From: Ramlibacter aurantiacus
Lineage (GTDB): Bacteria; Pseudomonadota; Gammaproteobacteria; Burkholderiales; Burkholderiaceae_C
Direction: 5' to 3'
Length of the DNA: 64,000 nucleotides
NCBI RefSeq assembly: GCF_016722895.1
Contig: NZ_JAEQNA010000010.1
Span: forward strand, 62,001 to 126,000
This document shows, one piece after another, positions 36,497 to 46,606 of the stretch (within the stretch, counting starts at the first letter, position 1; each line of letters begins with the position of its first letter). Below the pieces are notes generated by a model, which made no database searches, was not told where the DNA came from, and saw only the letters and a program-made list of their open reading frames with translations. The position numbers and the translations under genes were made by a program.

Positions 36497-37192
36497 ATGG
36501 ATTTGCGCAGCAGCTTCAGCAGTTCGGGCCTGGTTCGCCTCCTAGGCGAGTGGACGCCCCTGGACGGCCCGGGCCCGGGCATGGATTTCGCCGAACGGCT
36601 CAGCCTGTGGCTGGACACCTTCCAGGCGATCGACCTGCAGGGCGTGCACCAGTCGGCCAGGCGCCACGCGGACGCCGGCGGGCGTATCCGGCCCCAGCAG
36701 GCCCAGGCCCTGACCGAGTCGCTGCAGCGCACCCGCGGTGCCTTGGCCCATGCGATCGCACAGGCCCGGCCAGCCGATGCGCTGGTGGACGAAGCCAGCT
36801 ACGCCCCCTATCGGCAGCGCCACCTGGCCCTGCAACGGCGCATGGAGCAGATGGTGCGGCCCCTGCGGGAACATGCCCGCGCGGTGCTGGCCGCCGGCCC
36901 CGCGACCCTGCGGCGGCTGGCGGAGCTGGACGCGGTGCTGGAAGCGGTGACCGAAGCGCAGGAGCAGGCCTTGCTGCCCGCCGCGGTCCAGTTGCTGGAG
37001 CGGCGCTTCGACCAACTGCAGCAGGCGCATGCGGCCGATGAACCCGACCGCTGGCGCGAGCCGGACGGCTGGCTGATGCGCTTCGATACCGACTGGCGCC
37101 AGGTCCTGCTGGCGGAAGTCGACCTGCGGCTGGAGCCGGTGGCCGGGCTGGTGGCCGCGTGCAACAACGAACGGACGACGAATCAAAGATGA
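36497..37192 (+). CDS. DUF3348-family protein
   Basis: A 231-residue cytoplasmic, mostly helical protein rich in Arg, Gln, Ala and Leu. It matches the DUF3348 family by its place as first gene before DUF802, OmpA and DUF2894 and by blocks such as FAERLSLWLDTFQAIDLQGVH and YAPYRQRHLALQRRMEQMV. No enzyme motif is present. The stop overlaps the next ATG (ATGA), so it is coupled to the DUF802 gene. A soluble adaptor or regulator of the membrane motor is a reasonable guess. The ATG at 36497 directly follows AAGGG, so a TTG two codons later could be the real start. Confidence 0.75.
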   Translation: MDLRSSFSSSGLVRLLGEWTPLDGPGPGMDFAERLSLWLDTFQAIDLQGVHQSARRHADAGGRIRPQQAQALTESLQRTRGALAHAIAQARPADALVDEASYAPYRQRHLALQRRMEQMVRPLREHARAVLAAGPATLRRLAELDAVLEAVTEAQEQALLPAAVQLLERRFDQLQQAHAADEPDRWREPDGWLMRFDTDWRQVLLAEVDLRLEPVAGLVAACNNERTTNQR

Positions 37193-39360
37193 CCAAACGC
37201 TCGATGGCCGCAGCCTTTGCGATCGGATTGACGGCCCTGCTGTGGGTCGGCTGGGGTTTTGTCGGCACCCATGCGCTGGCACTGGCCATGACGGTTGTGA
37301 TCGGCGGGGTGTACCTGGCGGGTGCCTGGGAGCTGACGCGCTTCCGCCGCGCGAGCGCCGGCCTGGCCGCGGCGCTGGCCAAGCCGCCGCAGCCACCTGC
37401 CAACCTCGGCGACTGGCTGCAGGCCGTGCCGGCGTCGCTGCGCGGCGTGGTGCGCGGCCGCATCGAGGGCGAGCGCGTCGCGCTGCCCGGACCAGCCCTG
37501 GCCCCTTACCTTGCCGGGCTGCTCGTCATGCTGGGCATGCTGGGCACCTTCCTGGGCATGGTGGTCACGTTCAAGGGGGCGGTGTTCGCGCTGGAGGGCT
37601 CGACCGACCTGCAGGCCGTGCGCTCGGCGTTGGCCGAGCCCATCCGCGGCCTTGGCCTGGCCTTCGGCACTTCGGTCGCGGGCGTTGCCGCGTCGGCCAT
37701 GCTGGGCCTGATGTCGGCCCTGTGCCGGCGCGAACGCCTGCAGCTCGCTCGCGAGCTGGATCAGCGCATCGCCACCGACCTGCGCCCGTACTCACTGGTG
37801 CACCAGCGGCAGGAGACCTACCGCGCGCTGCAGGCGCAGGCCCAGTCCCTGCCCGCGGTGGTGGACCGTCTGGACGCGCTGATGACGCGGCTCGAAGAGC
37901 GCAGCCAGCTGCTCGATGACCGCCTGGCCGAGCGCCAGTCGCACTTCCACCAGGACGTCACGGTCGCCTACACCAGGCTGGCCGACTCGGTCGGCGCTTC
38001 GCTGCGCGACAGCCTGGCGGCCGGCGCGCGTGCCGCCGGCGACAGCATCACACCCGTGGTGGAAACCGCCATGGCGCGCATCGAAGCCTCGTCGCGCCAA
38101 TTGCAGGCCGGCCTGGCCGACACGGCGGCGGCGCAGGCGAGCCAGCTGGCCGAGCGCTTCGCCGGCAGTGCACGCGAGGTGTCGGCGCAGTGGTCCGCCG
38201 CGCTACAGGCGCACGCGCGCACCAGCGACGAGCTGGCAGCGTCGCTGCGCCAGTCCCTGGCCGGCTTCACCGAGCGGGCCCACGATCTCGGCCAGGCGCT
38301 GCTGGCCGAGATCGCGGCCCAGGGCGCCCGCGCGCAGGCCGAACAGGCCGGCGCCGAGCAGCAGCGCCTGCAGGCCCTGGCGCAGTCCATGCAGGATCTG
38401 CAGGCCGAGCTGGTGCGGCAATGGCAACTTGCCAGCGAACAGGCGGCCGGGCGCCAGCAGGCATTGACCTGCGCGCTGGAGCAAACGGCCACCGAAGTCG
38501 CCGAGCACGCCGGCGCCCAGGCCGCCCGCAGCATCGAGCAGGCCGCGCAACTGCTGCGCGACACCGGCGAGCTGGTGCGCGCGCGCAGTGAAGCGGAGGC
38601 GCGCTGGACGCTGGAGCAGGCCCGCCGCATGGACGAACTCACCGTGTCCTGGGACCGCCAGTGGACGGCGCTGCGCCACGACGAGGCCGAGCGCGGCCAG
38701 GCCGCCGTGGCGCGGCTGGACGCCCTGCAGGCCGCCGTGGCCGGCCACCTGGCCAACCTGGGTACCGCACTGGAAGCCCCGCTGAACCGGCTGCTGCAGA
38801 CCGCCTCCGAAGTCCCACAGGCCGCGGCCGACGTGATCGTGCGGCTGCGGGAAGAGATGGGCCGCGTGGCCGAGCGCGACAACCTGGCGCTGCAGGAGCG
38901 CAACCAGCTGCTGCAGCGGCTCGACGCGCTGCTGCAGTCGGTCGAACAGGCCTCCGGTGGCCAGCGTGCCGCCACCGAGGCGCTGCTGGCCTCGGCCTCG
39001 GCGGTGCTCGAGCAGGCGGGCGAACGATTCACCCAGACGCTGCAGGCGCAGGGTGCGCAGTCGGCCGAAGCCTCGGCCCACCTGGCCGCCGGTGCCCTCG
39101 AACTGGGCAGCCTGGGCGAAGCCTTCAACCACGGCGTGGCCCTGTTCCAGTCGGCCAACGACAAGCTGCTGGAGAACCTGCAGCGCATCGAGGGCTCGCT
39201 CACCCGCTCCACCGCGCGCAGCGACGAGCAACTGGCCTACTACGTGGCCCAGGCGCGCGAGGTGATCGACCTGAGCATCGCCTCGCAACAGGGCCTGGTG
39301 GAGAACCTGCGCAAGCTGCAGGCCCAGCCCGTGGCCCTGCTCGAAGGAGACCCGGCGTGA
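37189..39360 (+). CDS. DUF802 protein: MotA/ExbB-like channel with long coiled coil
   Basis: A 723-residue inner-membrane protein. Two N-terminal membrane segments (about 6-26 and 28-46) are followed by a second pair (about 104-133 and 154-178) with GMLGTFLGMVVTFKG and AFGTSVAGVAASAMLG, the Gly/Thr-rich pore-lining pattern of MotA, ExbB, TolQ and ZorA. Residues 180-715 form a continuous Ala/Gln/Glu/Arg-rich coiled coil predicted to project into the cytoplasm. The ATG overlaps the previous stop and the stop overlaps the next GTG. This is the layout of ZorA of the Zorya system, but no zorC, zorD or zorE is nearby. Proposed role: proton-driven stator unit of unknown output. Confidence 0.82.
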   Translation: MTKRSMAAAFAIGLTALLWVGWGFVGTHALALAMTVVIGGVYLAGAWELTRFRRASAGLAAALAKPPQPPANLGDWLQAVPASLRGVVRGRIEGERVALPGPALAPYLAGLLVMLGMLGTFLGMVVTFKGAVFALEGSTDLQAVRSALAEPIRGLGLAFGTSVAGVAASAMLGLMSALCRRERLQLARELDQRIATDLRPYSLVHQRQETYRALQAQAQSLPAVVDRLDALMTRLEERSQLLDDRLAERQSHFHQDVTVAYTRLADSVGASLRDSLAAGARAAGDSITPVVETAMARIEASSRQLQAGLADTAAAQASQLAERFAGSAREVSAQWSAALQAHARTSDELAASLRQSLAGFTERAHDLGQALLAEIAAQGARAQAEQAGAEQQRLQALAQSMQDLQAELVRQWQLASEQAAGRQQALTCALEQTATEVAEHAGAQAARSIEQAAQLLRDTGELVRARSEAEARWTLEQARRMDELTVSWDRQWTALRHDEAERGQAAVARLDALQAAVAGHLANLGTALEAPLNRLLQTASEVPQAAADVIVRLREEMGRVAERDNLALQERNQLLQRLDALLQSVEQASGGQRAATEALLASASAVLEQAGERFTQTLQAQGAQSAEASAHLAAGALELGSLGEAFNHGVALFQSANDKLLENLQRIEGSLTRSTARSDEQLAYYVAQAREVIDLSIASQQGLVENLRKLQAQPVALLEGDPA

Positions 39361-39998
39361 GCGCGCTGGACGACGGCGAAGTCGGCGGCGCAGCCGTCGC
39401 GCCCGTCTGGGAGGTATTCGGCGACCTCATGTCGGGACTGCTCGGTGCCTTCGTGCTGGTGCTGGTGGGCGTGCTGGTGGTGCAGATGGACCTGGTCGCC
39501 AGCCTCGAATCGGAGATCGCCAAGCGGCGCATCGAGGAGCAGCGCCGCGTGGCGCTGGAAAAGGCCTTGGCCGTGCCGCTGGCCGCGGGCCGCATCACGC
39601 TGCACGAAGGCCGCATCGGCATCAGCGGCAGCGTGCTGTTCCCGGTCAACTCCGACGAGCTTCGCTCCGAGGGGCGGCAGTTGCTCAAGAGCCTGGTGCC
39701 GGCGCTGCAGGCCTACCTGGGCGAGCGGCGCGAGATGCTGATGGTCAGCGGCTTCACCGACGACCGGCCGATCCGCGAGGGCAACGCCCGCTACGCCGAC
39801 AACCTGGAGCTGTCGGCGCAGCGCGCGCTGACCGTGACCCGCGCGCTCATCGACGAGGGCATGCCCCGGGAGCAGGTGTTCGCCGCCGCCTTCGGGCCCG
39901 AGCAGCCGGTGGCCAGCAACGCCAGCGAACAGGGCCGGTCGCTCAATCGCCGGGTCGAGATGGCGCCGGTGCCGCGCGCCAGCCCGGCCAAGCCATGA
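39357..39998 (+). CDS. MotB/ZorB-like OmpA-family protein
   Basis: A 213-residue partner of the DUF802 channel. One membrane segment (about 24-44, LMSGLLGAFVLVLVGVLVV) is preceded by a conserved-type aspartate in VFGDLM, the position of the proton-carrying Asp in MotB/ZorB. A short helix and an OmpA-like peptidoglycan-binding domain follow (about 80-205: SVLFPVNSDELRSEG, GFTDDRPI, NLELSAQRALTVTRAL, GRSLNRRVE). AAGGAG precedes the GTG start, which overlaps the DUF802 stop. Two copies with five DUF802 subunits would form a MotAB-type stator, by analogy only. Confidence 0.85.
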   Translation: MSALDDGEVGGAAVAPVWEVFGDLMSGLLGAFVLVLVGVLVVQMDLVASLESEIAKRRIEEQRRVALEKALAVPLAAGRITLHEGRIGISGSVLFPVNSDELRSEGRQLLKSLVPALQAYLGERREMLMVSGFTDDRPIREGNARYADNLELSAQRALTVTRALIDEGMPREQVFAAAFGPEQPVASNASEQGRSLNRRVEMAPVPRASPAKP

Positions 39999-40705
39999 GC
40001 CGCACCGCCGCCGAACGCCTGGAACCCCTGCGGGCGAGCGGCGGCTGGCGCGTCGATCCGGTGCGCTGGCGCTACCTGGAGGCCCTGGCACGGCGAATCG
40101 ACGAGCAGCCTTCGCCGGCGGTCCGGGGCCTGCTGGACCAGCGACTGCAGGATGCGTTGCAAGACTTCACGCATCGGGTGGGCGCGGCGCGGCAGCAGGC
40201 CGACGACACCGCCGCGCGGCTGTCGGCGCACGGGACCTTGCTGGCGCGCGAGGCGCGGCGCTTGCGCGCGGCCGGTGACACGCGGGCCCTGCTGCGCCTG
40301 CTGCAAGACGCCCAGGCCAGCTCGCGCGCCGGCGCACCGCTTCAGGAACTGAACCAGTACATCCGACAAGTGCGTGCGACCGATGAGGCCGATCCGCGCT
40401 CCCCTTCGCAGCGCCCCGAACTGGCCAGCGTGCAGCGCTTCCGCCAGGACTGGACACGCAGCCGCGCCCAGGCCCAGGTCGAACGCGCGGCGTCACGGCG
40501 ACCGGCCAATGCCGGCCCGCTCAACTCGCACGCGCTGGTGCTGCAGTCGCTGGCGCTGATGCGCGAACTCTCACCGGAGTACCTGCGCCACTTCCTGCTG
40601 CACGTGGAGTCGCTGCAGTGGCTCGAGGACGCGCGCCAGCGGCACGTGCCGCCAGCGGGGGGAAAGCCGGCGGCCCGCAAGGGGCGCTCCGGCCGCAAGC
40701 GCTGA
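39995..40705 (+). CDS. DUF2894-family protein
   Basis: A 236-residue helical, cytoplasmic-looking protein with a very basic C-terminus (KPAARKGRSGRKR). It matches DUF2894 by its blocks VRGLLDQRLQDAL and LNSHALVLQSLALMRELSPEYLRHFL and by position as the last gene of the set. Its ATG overlaps the OmpA-protein stop. The basic tail suggests nucleic-acid or membrane contact but nothing more specific can be said. With the three genes before it, it forms a four-gene unit in which each stop overlaps the next start. Confidence 0.78.
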   Translation: MSRTAAERLEPLRASGGWRVDPVRWRYLEALARRIDEQPSPAVRGLLDQRLQDALQDFTHRVGAARQQADDTAARLSAHGTLLAREARRLRAAGDTRALLRLLQDAQASSRAGAPLQELNQYIRQVRATDEADPRSPSQRPELASVQRFRQDWTRSRAQAQVERAASRRPANAGPLNSHALVLQSLALMRELSPEYLRHFLLHVESLQWLEDARQRHVPPAGGKPAARKGRSGRKR

Positions 40706-40732
40706 AGGCTCGGCGGGCGACTCAAGAGCTTC

Positions 40733-41143
40733 TCAGATGGCGCCTGCCTCCTTCAACACCTCGCGCGCCGTGCGCGTGGCGTCGATCGCCGCAGGCAGGC
40801 CGCAGTAGATCGCCGCCTGCAGCAGCACCGCCTGGATCTGCTCCACGGTGACGCCGTTGTTCAGGGCGCCGCGCACGTGCAGCTTGAGCTCGTGCGGACG
40901 GTTGAGGGCCGTGAGCATGGCGATGTTCAGCATGCTGCGGATGTTCAGGGGCAGGGCCTCGTTGCCCCAGGTTTCGCCCCAGCACCACTCCGTGGTCAGT
41001 TGCTGCAGCGGACGGTTGAAATCGTCGGCGCCCTCGATCGCCTGCTGCACATAAGCCTCGCCCAGCACCGCCTTGCGGCGGGCCAGGCCCTCGTCGAACA
41101 GGCGGCTTTCGCCAGGGGCGGGAAAAGCGTTGCGGTCGCTCAT
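40733..41143 (-). CDS. carboxymuconolactone decarboxylase-family protein
   Basis: A 136-residue protein of the CMD/AhpD fold. The segment TEWCWGETWGNEALPLNIRSMLNIAMLTALNRPHELKLHVRGALNNGV is the PcaC-type signature, with VLLQAAIYCGLPAAIDA after it. PcaC decarboxylates gamma-carboxymuconolactone in the protocatechuate branch; there is no adjacent pca gene, so a paralogue acting on a related lactone is as likely. GAGGAGA precedes the ATG at 41143. Confidence 0.85.
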   Translation of the reverse strand: MSDRNAFPAPGESRLFDEGLARRKAVLGEAYVQQAIEGADDFNRPLQQLTTEWCWGETWGNEALPLNIRSMLNIAMLTALNRPHELKLHVRGALNNGVTVEQIQAVLLQAAIYCGLPAAIDATRTAREVLKEAGAI

Positions 41144-41234
41144 GCAAGTCTCCTCGGGGTCGGTTGGAAAGAATGTCCGCCGCATTGAAACACGCACCCC
41201 ATGGACGCCGATGAATGCAATGGTCGAGCGCGTC

Positions 41235-41252
41235 ACACCTGCAATCAGGTGT
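41235..41252. promoter_or_regulatory. inverted repeat in a divergent promoter
   Basis: ACACCTG-CAAT-CAGGTGT is a perfect 7-bp inverted repeat in the 169-bp region between the leftward CMD gene and the rightward proline-rich lipoprotein gene. It has no U-run, so it is more likely an operator than a terminator. The regulator is unknown. Confidence 0.4.
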
Positions 41253-41312
41253 AAGCGCCCCGACTGCGCCTGAGCCTGCGCGCCTACCCTGGACGCTCCC
41301 TCAGGAGTTGCC

Positions 41313-42635
<1,323 letters not shown>

Positions 42636-42681
42636 CGGACGCCGCAGGGGCCCGTCACATGGCCGCGCACAATGCGCGACC

Positions 42682-43251
42682 ATGAAGCCCGATCGCCTTC
42701 CCCCCATCCCGCCCGCCGAATGGACCGAATCGCAGCGCCGCGAAGCCGACGAGGTCATCCGCGGCCCTCGCGGCGCCCTCCTCTCGCCCTTCGTCCCCTT
42801 GCTGCGCAGCCCCGAGTTCATGGGCCATGCGCAGCGGATGGGCGAGTACCTGCGCTACCGCAGCGCCCTGTCGCTGCGGTTGTCGGAGCTGGCCATCCTG
42901 GTGACGGCGCGGCAGTGGTCGCAGCAAGTCGAGTGGGCCATCCACGCGCCCATCGCGCAGCGCGAGGGCGTGGCGCCCGCCACCATCGCGGCCATCGCGG
43001 AAGGCCGACAGCCCGACGGCTTGCCCGAGGATGAAGCCGTCGTGGTGGCGTTCTCCACCGAGCTGCACCGCAACCGCAGCGTGAGCGATGCCACCTGGGC
43101 GCGCGCCGTGGCGCTTTTCGGTGAGCAGGGCGTGGTCGACCTGCTGGGGATCAATGGCTACTACACCCTGCTATCGATGGTCATGAACGGCGCGCGCACC
43201 GAGGTGCCCGCGAGTGCGGCCGCGCCGCTGCCGCCGATGCCCGACTGCTGA
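42682..43251 (+). CDS. carboxymuconolactone decarboxylase-like protein
   Basis: A 189-residue member of the CMD/AhpD fold, longer than PcaC. The motif LSELAILVTARQWSQQVEWAIHAPIAQREGVAPATIAAIAEGR is the fold's core, but the CxxC pair of AhpD is absent. Proteins of this group are often annotated as CMD family protein of unknown reaction. It begins 46 bases after the proline-rich lipoprotein stop and converges with the Nudix gene. No pathway partner is adjacent. Confidence 0.8.
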   Translation: MKPDRLPPIPPAEWTESQRREADEVIRGPRGALLSPFVPLLRSPEFMGHAQRMGEYLRYRSALSLRLSELAILVTARQWSQQVEWAIHAPIAQREGVAPATIAAIAEGRQPDGLPEDEAVVVAFSTELHRNRSVSDATWARAVALFGEQGVVDLLGINGYYTLLSMVMNGARTEVPASAAAPLPPMPDC

Positions 43252-43260
43252 GCCACCCGT

Positions 43261-43689
43261 TCAACCACTCGGCGGCCAGGCCTGCCGCAGCACTTGCGCC
43301 AAGCGGGGAATGCACAACTCGCCGATCTCTTCGCGTCGGGCCCAGCGGAAGGCGTCGACCTCGGGCAGGGTCTTGCCCCAGCGCGTGCGGAACTGGCTGC
43401 TGCAGCGGCACGTGGACAGCTCCAGCATGGCCGAACCACGCGCGGCGCGAAACAGGTGCAGCGCCTTGCGCGGCAGGTAGGCGAACACGCCCAGGTCCTC
43501 CAGCTCGTCGGCACGCAGCGTGATGCCGGTTTCCTCCAGCACCTCGCGCACGGCCGCCTGGCGCGGCGTCTCGGACGCATCCGGCAGGCCCTTGGGGATG
43601 TCCCACTGACGCTGGCCGGTGACATGGGCCAGCAGCAACTCGTCACGTTCGTTCACGATGAGCACGCCGCAGGAAATCACCGAAGCCAT
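43261..43689 (-). CDS. Nudix hydrolase
   Basis: A 142-residue pyrophosphohydrolase with an intact Nudix box, GLPDASETPRQAAVREVLEETGI, near residues 34-56 (the REVLEETGI part carries the catalytic glutamates). It hydrolyses a nucleoside diphosphate linked to another moiety; the substrate is not predictable. Start 43689 (MASVISCG) is chosen; ATG 43698 three codons earlier is equally possible. It faces the divergent VanZ-like gene across 60 bases. Confidence 0.87.
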   Translation of the reverse strand: MASVISCGVLIVNERDELLLAHVTGQRQWDIPKGLPDASETPRQAAVREVLEETGITLRADELEDLGVFAYLPRKALHLFRAARGSAMLELSTCRCSSQFRTRWGKTLPEVDAFRWARREEIGELCIPRLAQVLRQAWPPSG

Positions 43690-43749
43690 GGCCCGCATTG
43701 TTCCGCGCCGCCGCCCCGCGCGAGCCCCTGGCGACGGGACAATCACGCC

Positions 43750-44148
43750 ATGCCCTTGTTCGAAGCAGCCCGCGTGCCGCCGCGCCTTCCGCCGCTGCTG
43801 GTGCTCGCCACCACGGCGATCCTGATCTTCATCGGCACGCTGATGCCCGCCGCCCTCAAGGACAGCGCCCATGCCGCCCTGGGCAGCGAGCTGCCCTGGC
43901 CCGCGCTGGCGCATGTCATCCTGTTCGGCGTGCTCGCGGCTTCGCCCGTGTTCGGCCGCGGGCGGGCGGGCACCTGGCGCGCCCTCTTGCTGGCCCTGCT
44001 GCTGGCACTGGCGACCGAGTCCCTGCAGACGCTGGTGCCGGGTCGGCATCCAGCCCTGCGCGACGTGCTGATCGACCTGGGCGGCGCCCTGCTCGGGCGG
44101 CTGCTCTGGTTGCGTGCCAGCGAGGCCCCGGCCCGTCGGCCCGGCTGA
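43750..44148 (+). CDS. VanZ-like membrane protein
   Basis: A 132-residue protein with four predicted membrane segments (LVLATTAILIFIGTLMP, LAHVILFGVLAASPVFG, ALLLALLLALATESLQTLV and the C-terminal VLIDLGGALLGRLLWL). The pattern with TESLQTLVPGRHPALRDVLIDLGGALLG is characteristic of VanZ-like proteins, whose general role is unknown (VanZ itself gives low-level teicoplanin resistance). It converges on the sulfatase gene, with three bases between the stops. Confidence 0.82.
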   Translation: MPLFEAARVPPRLPPLLVLATTAILIFIGTLMPAALKDSAHAALGSELPWPALAHVILFGVLAASPVFGRGRAGTWRALLLALLLALATESLQTLVPGRHPALRDVLIDLGGALLGRLLWLRASEAPARRPG

Positions 44149-44151
44149 CCC

Positions 44152-45594
44152 TCAGCCGCGCGGTGCCGGCGTGGCCCCGATGCGGCCGATCGCCAGGGCG
44201 GCCTCGCGGCCGCCGCTGGCCTGCACCAGCCGGTTCTGGTCGTCCTTGGCGAGCCGGTCCACCCGCAGCGGATCGAGCCGCTCGCGCAGCACGGCCTGCA
44301 GTTCGCGCAGCACGCCGGCATGCGCGGGCGAGGCGGCCAGGTCGTGCAGTTCCTGCGGGTCGTTCGCCAGGTCGAACAGTTCGGGCGGGTAGCCCACGTA
44401 CTCGTGCAGCTTCCAGTCGCCCGCGGCCAGCATGAAAGCGCCCGTGGGCGAGCCGATGGCGTGGTATTCGCTGAGCACGCAGCGATGGGGGTCGGGGCGC
44501 TCCAGCTGGTCCAGCAGGGACCGCCCCGGCAGCTCCGCGGGCGGCTCCACGCCCAGCGCCTGCAACACCGTGGGGAACACGTCGACCAGGCTGGCCGGCG
44601 TCTGCACGGCGCGCGCGGCAATGCCGCGGCCGCGAAGCAGCATGGGCACCGCCGTCGATTCGCGGTACAGCACCGACTTGTTCCACAGCCCGCGCGCGCC
44701 GAGGTTGTCACCGTGGTCGCTGAAGTACAGCACCAGGGTGTCCTCGGCCATGCCGGATTCGTCGATCGCCCGCAGGACTCGGCCGACCTGTTCGTCCATG
44801 AAGCTCACCAGCCCGAAGTAGCAGGCCATGGCCAGCCGCCGTTGCGCGTCGCTGCCCAGTTGCTCGTCGAGCCGGTTGTAGTTGGCCAGGCGCTCCACCC
44901 AGGGATGCCGGGTGTAGCCGTCCTGCGGGCGCAGCTTCGGCATCGGCAGGCTGTCCGGCGGGTACAGGTCGAGATAGGGCTGCGGCACCACCAGCGGGAA
45001 GTGCGGCGCCACCAGGCCCACGAACAGCGCGGCCGGCGCGGCATCGCCCTCGCGGCCACGCGCCGCGATCCAGTCGGCGGCCTTCTGGGCCACGCGCCGG
45101 TCGAAACGGTTGTAGTCGGACTCGCCCGCCCCCATGCGCTTGAACAGGGGTGCGCCGCCGCCCACCTCGGGCAGCGGATCGCGCACGCTGCCCCAGACCT
45201 GTCCCTTGCCTTCGGCCAGGTGCATGGGCTCGTGCTGGCGGTCGAAGCCGGTGTCGGCCTGGGCGTCGCGGTAATGCAGCTTGCCGATCGACTCCACGCG
45301 GATGCCGGCGGCCCGCAGGCGGTGCCCCCAGGAAGGCAGCCCGCCGTCGTAGGCGATGGCGTTGTCCCAGCAGCGGTGCTGGTGCACCCACAGGCCGGTG
45401 GCCAGGCTGGCCCGCGCCGGCACGCAAAGGGGGCTGGGCGTCCAGCAGCGGGTGAACTGCGCACCCTGCGCCGCCAGGCGGTCCAGGTGCGGCGTCTTCA
45501 CCAGCGTGCTGCCGCCGAAGCCGCTGTGCCGCGGATCGTGCTCGTCCGAGCAGATCAGGACGACCTGCCGGAAGGGCGCTCGCCGGTCATCCAT
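44152..45594 (-). CDS. sulfatase, choline-sulfatase/arylsulfatase-like
   Basis: A 480-residue formylglycine-type sulfatase. The modification motif is PLCVPARASLATG with Cys57, which a formylglycine-generating enzyme (not in the window) must convert. Metal-binding residues appear as ICSDEHDP near the N-terminus and YFSDHGDNLG near residue 290. No signal peptide is seen, so a cytoplasmic enzyme is expected. Its start overlaps the Bug receptor stop by eight bases, so receptor and sulfatase are one operon. Sulfate esters, or phosphonate monoesters in related enzymes, are possible substrates. Confidence 0.9.
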   Translation of the reverse strand: MDDRRAPFRQVVLICSDEHDPRHSGFGGSTLVKTPHLDRLAAQGAQFTRCWTPSPLCVPARASLATGLWVHQHRCWDNAIAYDGGLPSWGHRLRAAGIRVESIGKLHYRDAQADTGFDRQHEPMHLAEGKGQVWGSVRDPLPEVGGGAPLFKRMGAGESDYNRFDRRVAQKAADWIAARGREGDAAPAALFVGLVAPHFPLVVPQPYLDLYPPDSLPMPKLRPQDGYTRHPWVERLANYNRLDEQLGSDAQRRLAMACYFGLVSFMDEQVGRVLRAIDESGMAEDTLVLYFSDHGDNLGARGLWNKSVLYRESTAVPMLLRGRGIAARAVQTPASLVDVFPTVLQALGVEPPAELPGRSLLDQLERPDPHRCVLSEYHAIGSPTGAFMLAAGDWKLHEYVGYPPELFDLANDPQELHDLAASPAHAGVLRELQAVLRERLDPLRVDRLAKDDQNRLVQASGGREAALAIGRIGATPAPRG

Positions 45595-46558
45595 TGATGC
45601 TGAACCCGGCCGCGCGGATGCCGGCGCCGCGCCGCTCGTACTCCTCGCGCATCAGCCGCGACAGCTGCGCCGGCCCGAGCGGTGCCGGCTGCGCCTGGTC
45701 CTTGATCACGTTCATCATCTCGGGCGACCTCACCGCGGCGAGCGCCGCCGCGCCGAGCTTGTCCACCACATCGGCTGGCGTGCGCGCCGGCGCCATCAGC
45801 CAGGTGCCCTCCGACAGATGGAGGTTGGCAATGCCCAGCTCGGTGAATGTCGGCACGTCCGGCGTGGCCGCCAGCCGCTTCGCCCCCGTGCTGGCCAGCA
45901 TGCGCACCTGCCCCGCCTTGTGGGCATTGGCCACGAAGGTCGAGGCCGCGATCATGGCCGTCACGTGCCCGCCCGAGACATCGCCCACGGCGAAGTTGCT
46001 GCCCCGATAAGGCACGTGCTTGAGCGGCGCATCCACCGCCTTGGCCAGGGTCACGCCCATGAAGTGCGGCGACGACCCCTGCCCCGGCGAACCGAAGGTG
46101 GCCTGGTCCGGGTGCTGGCGCGCCCACTCGATGAACTCGCGCAGCGTGGTGGCTGGCACCTTGGGGCTGATGGCGATGGCGAAGTCGTTTTCCACCAGCT
46201 GCGCCACCGGCGTGAAGTCGGTGAACGGGTCGTAGCCCAGGTTGTTGTAGACGTGCGGCAGGTGCACCATGCCCGAGGCCGGCACCACCAGCAGGGTCTT
46301 GCCGTCGGGCTGCGCGTTCTTGACCGCCTGCGCGGCGATGCGTCCGTTGGCGCCGGGCCGGTTCTCCACCACGCCTGCCACACCCAGCGCCCGGCCGAGC
46401 GGATCGGCCAGGGCCCGGGCCACCTGGTCGGGCAGCCCGCTGGGCGGAAACCCCACCAGGATCTTCAGGACGCCACCCTGCGCGAAAGCCTGGGCCGCAT
46501 GGGCCGACAGGCCCGACAGGGCCAGGGACTGCAGGACGAGACGCCGATTCATGGTCAT
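45587..46558 (-). CDS. Bug/TctC-family periplasmic solute-binding protein
   Basis: A 323-residue receptor with signal peptide (1-27; ends AAQAFAQGG) and the family pattern LKILVGFPPSGLPDQVARALADPL, VENRPGANGRIAAQAV, LVVPASGMVHLPHVYNNLGYDPFTDF and HVPYRGSNFAVGDVSGGHV. AAGGAG lies 5 bases before the ATG at 46558. It is located between the IclR regulator and the sulfatase on the same strand, the usual arrangement in which the receptor captures the substrate of the neighbouring catabolic enzymes. Confidence 0.92.
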   Translation of the reverse strand: MTMNRRLVLQSLALSGLSAHAAQAFAQGGVLKILVGFPPSGLPDQVARALADPLGRALGVAGVVENRPGANGRIAAQAVKNAQPDGKTLLVVPASGMVHLPHVYNNLGYDPFTDFTPVAQLVENDFAIAISPKVPATTLREFIEWARQHPDQATFGSPGQGSSPHFMGVTLAKAVDAPLKHVPYRGSNFAVGDVSGGHVTAMIAASTFVANAHKAGQVRMLASTGAKRLAATPDVPTFTELGIANLHLSEGTWLMAPARTPADVVDKLGAAALAAVRSPEMMNVIKDQAQPAPLGPAQLSRLMREEYERRGAGIRAAGFSING

Positions 46559-46606
46559 GGAAGCTCCTTGCGTTTGCACTCGATGGACCGGCGACTCGCC
46601 GGGCGG

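Noticed and set aside
36497..40705. Complete Zorya anti-phage system
   Set aside because: Only ZorA- and ZorB-like genes are present. No ZorC, ZorD helicase or ZorE nuclease is nearby; the partners are DUF3348 and DUF2894.
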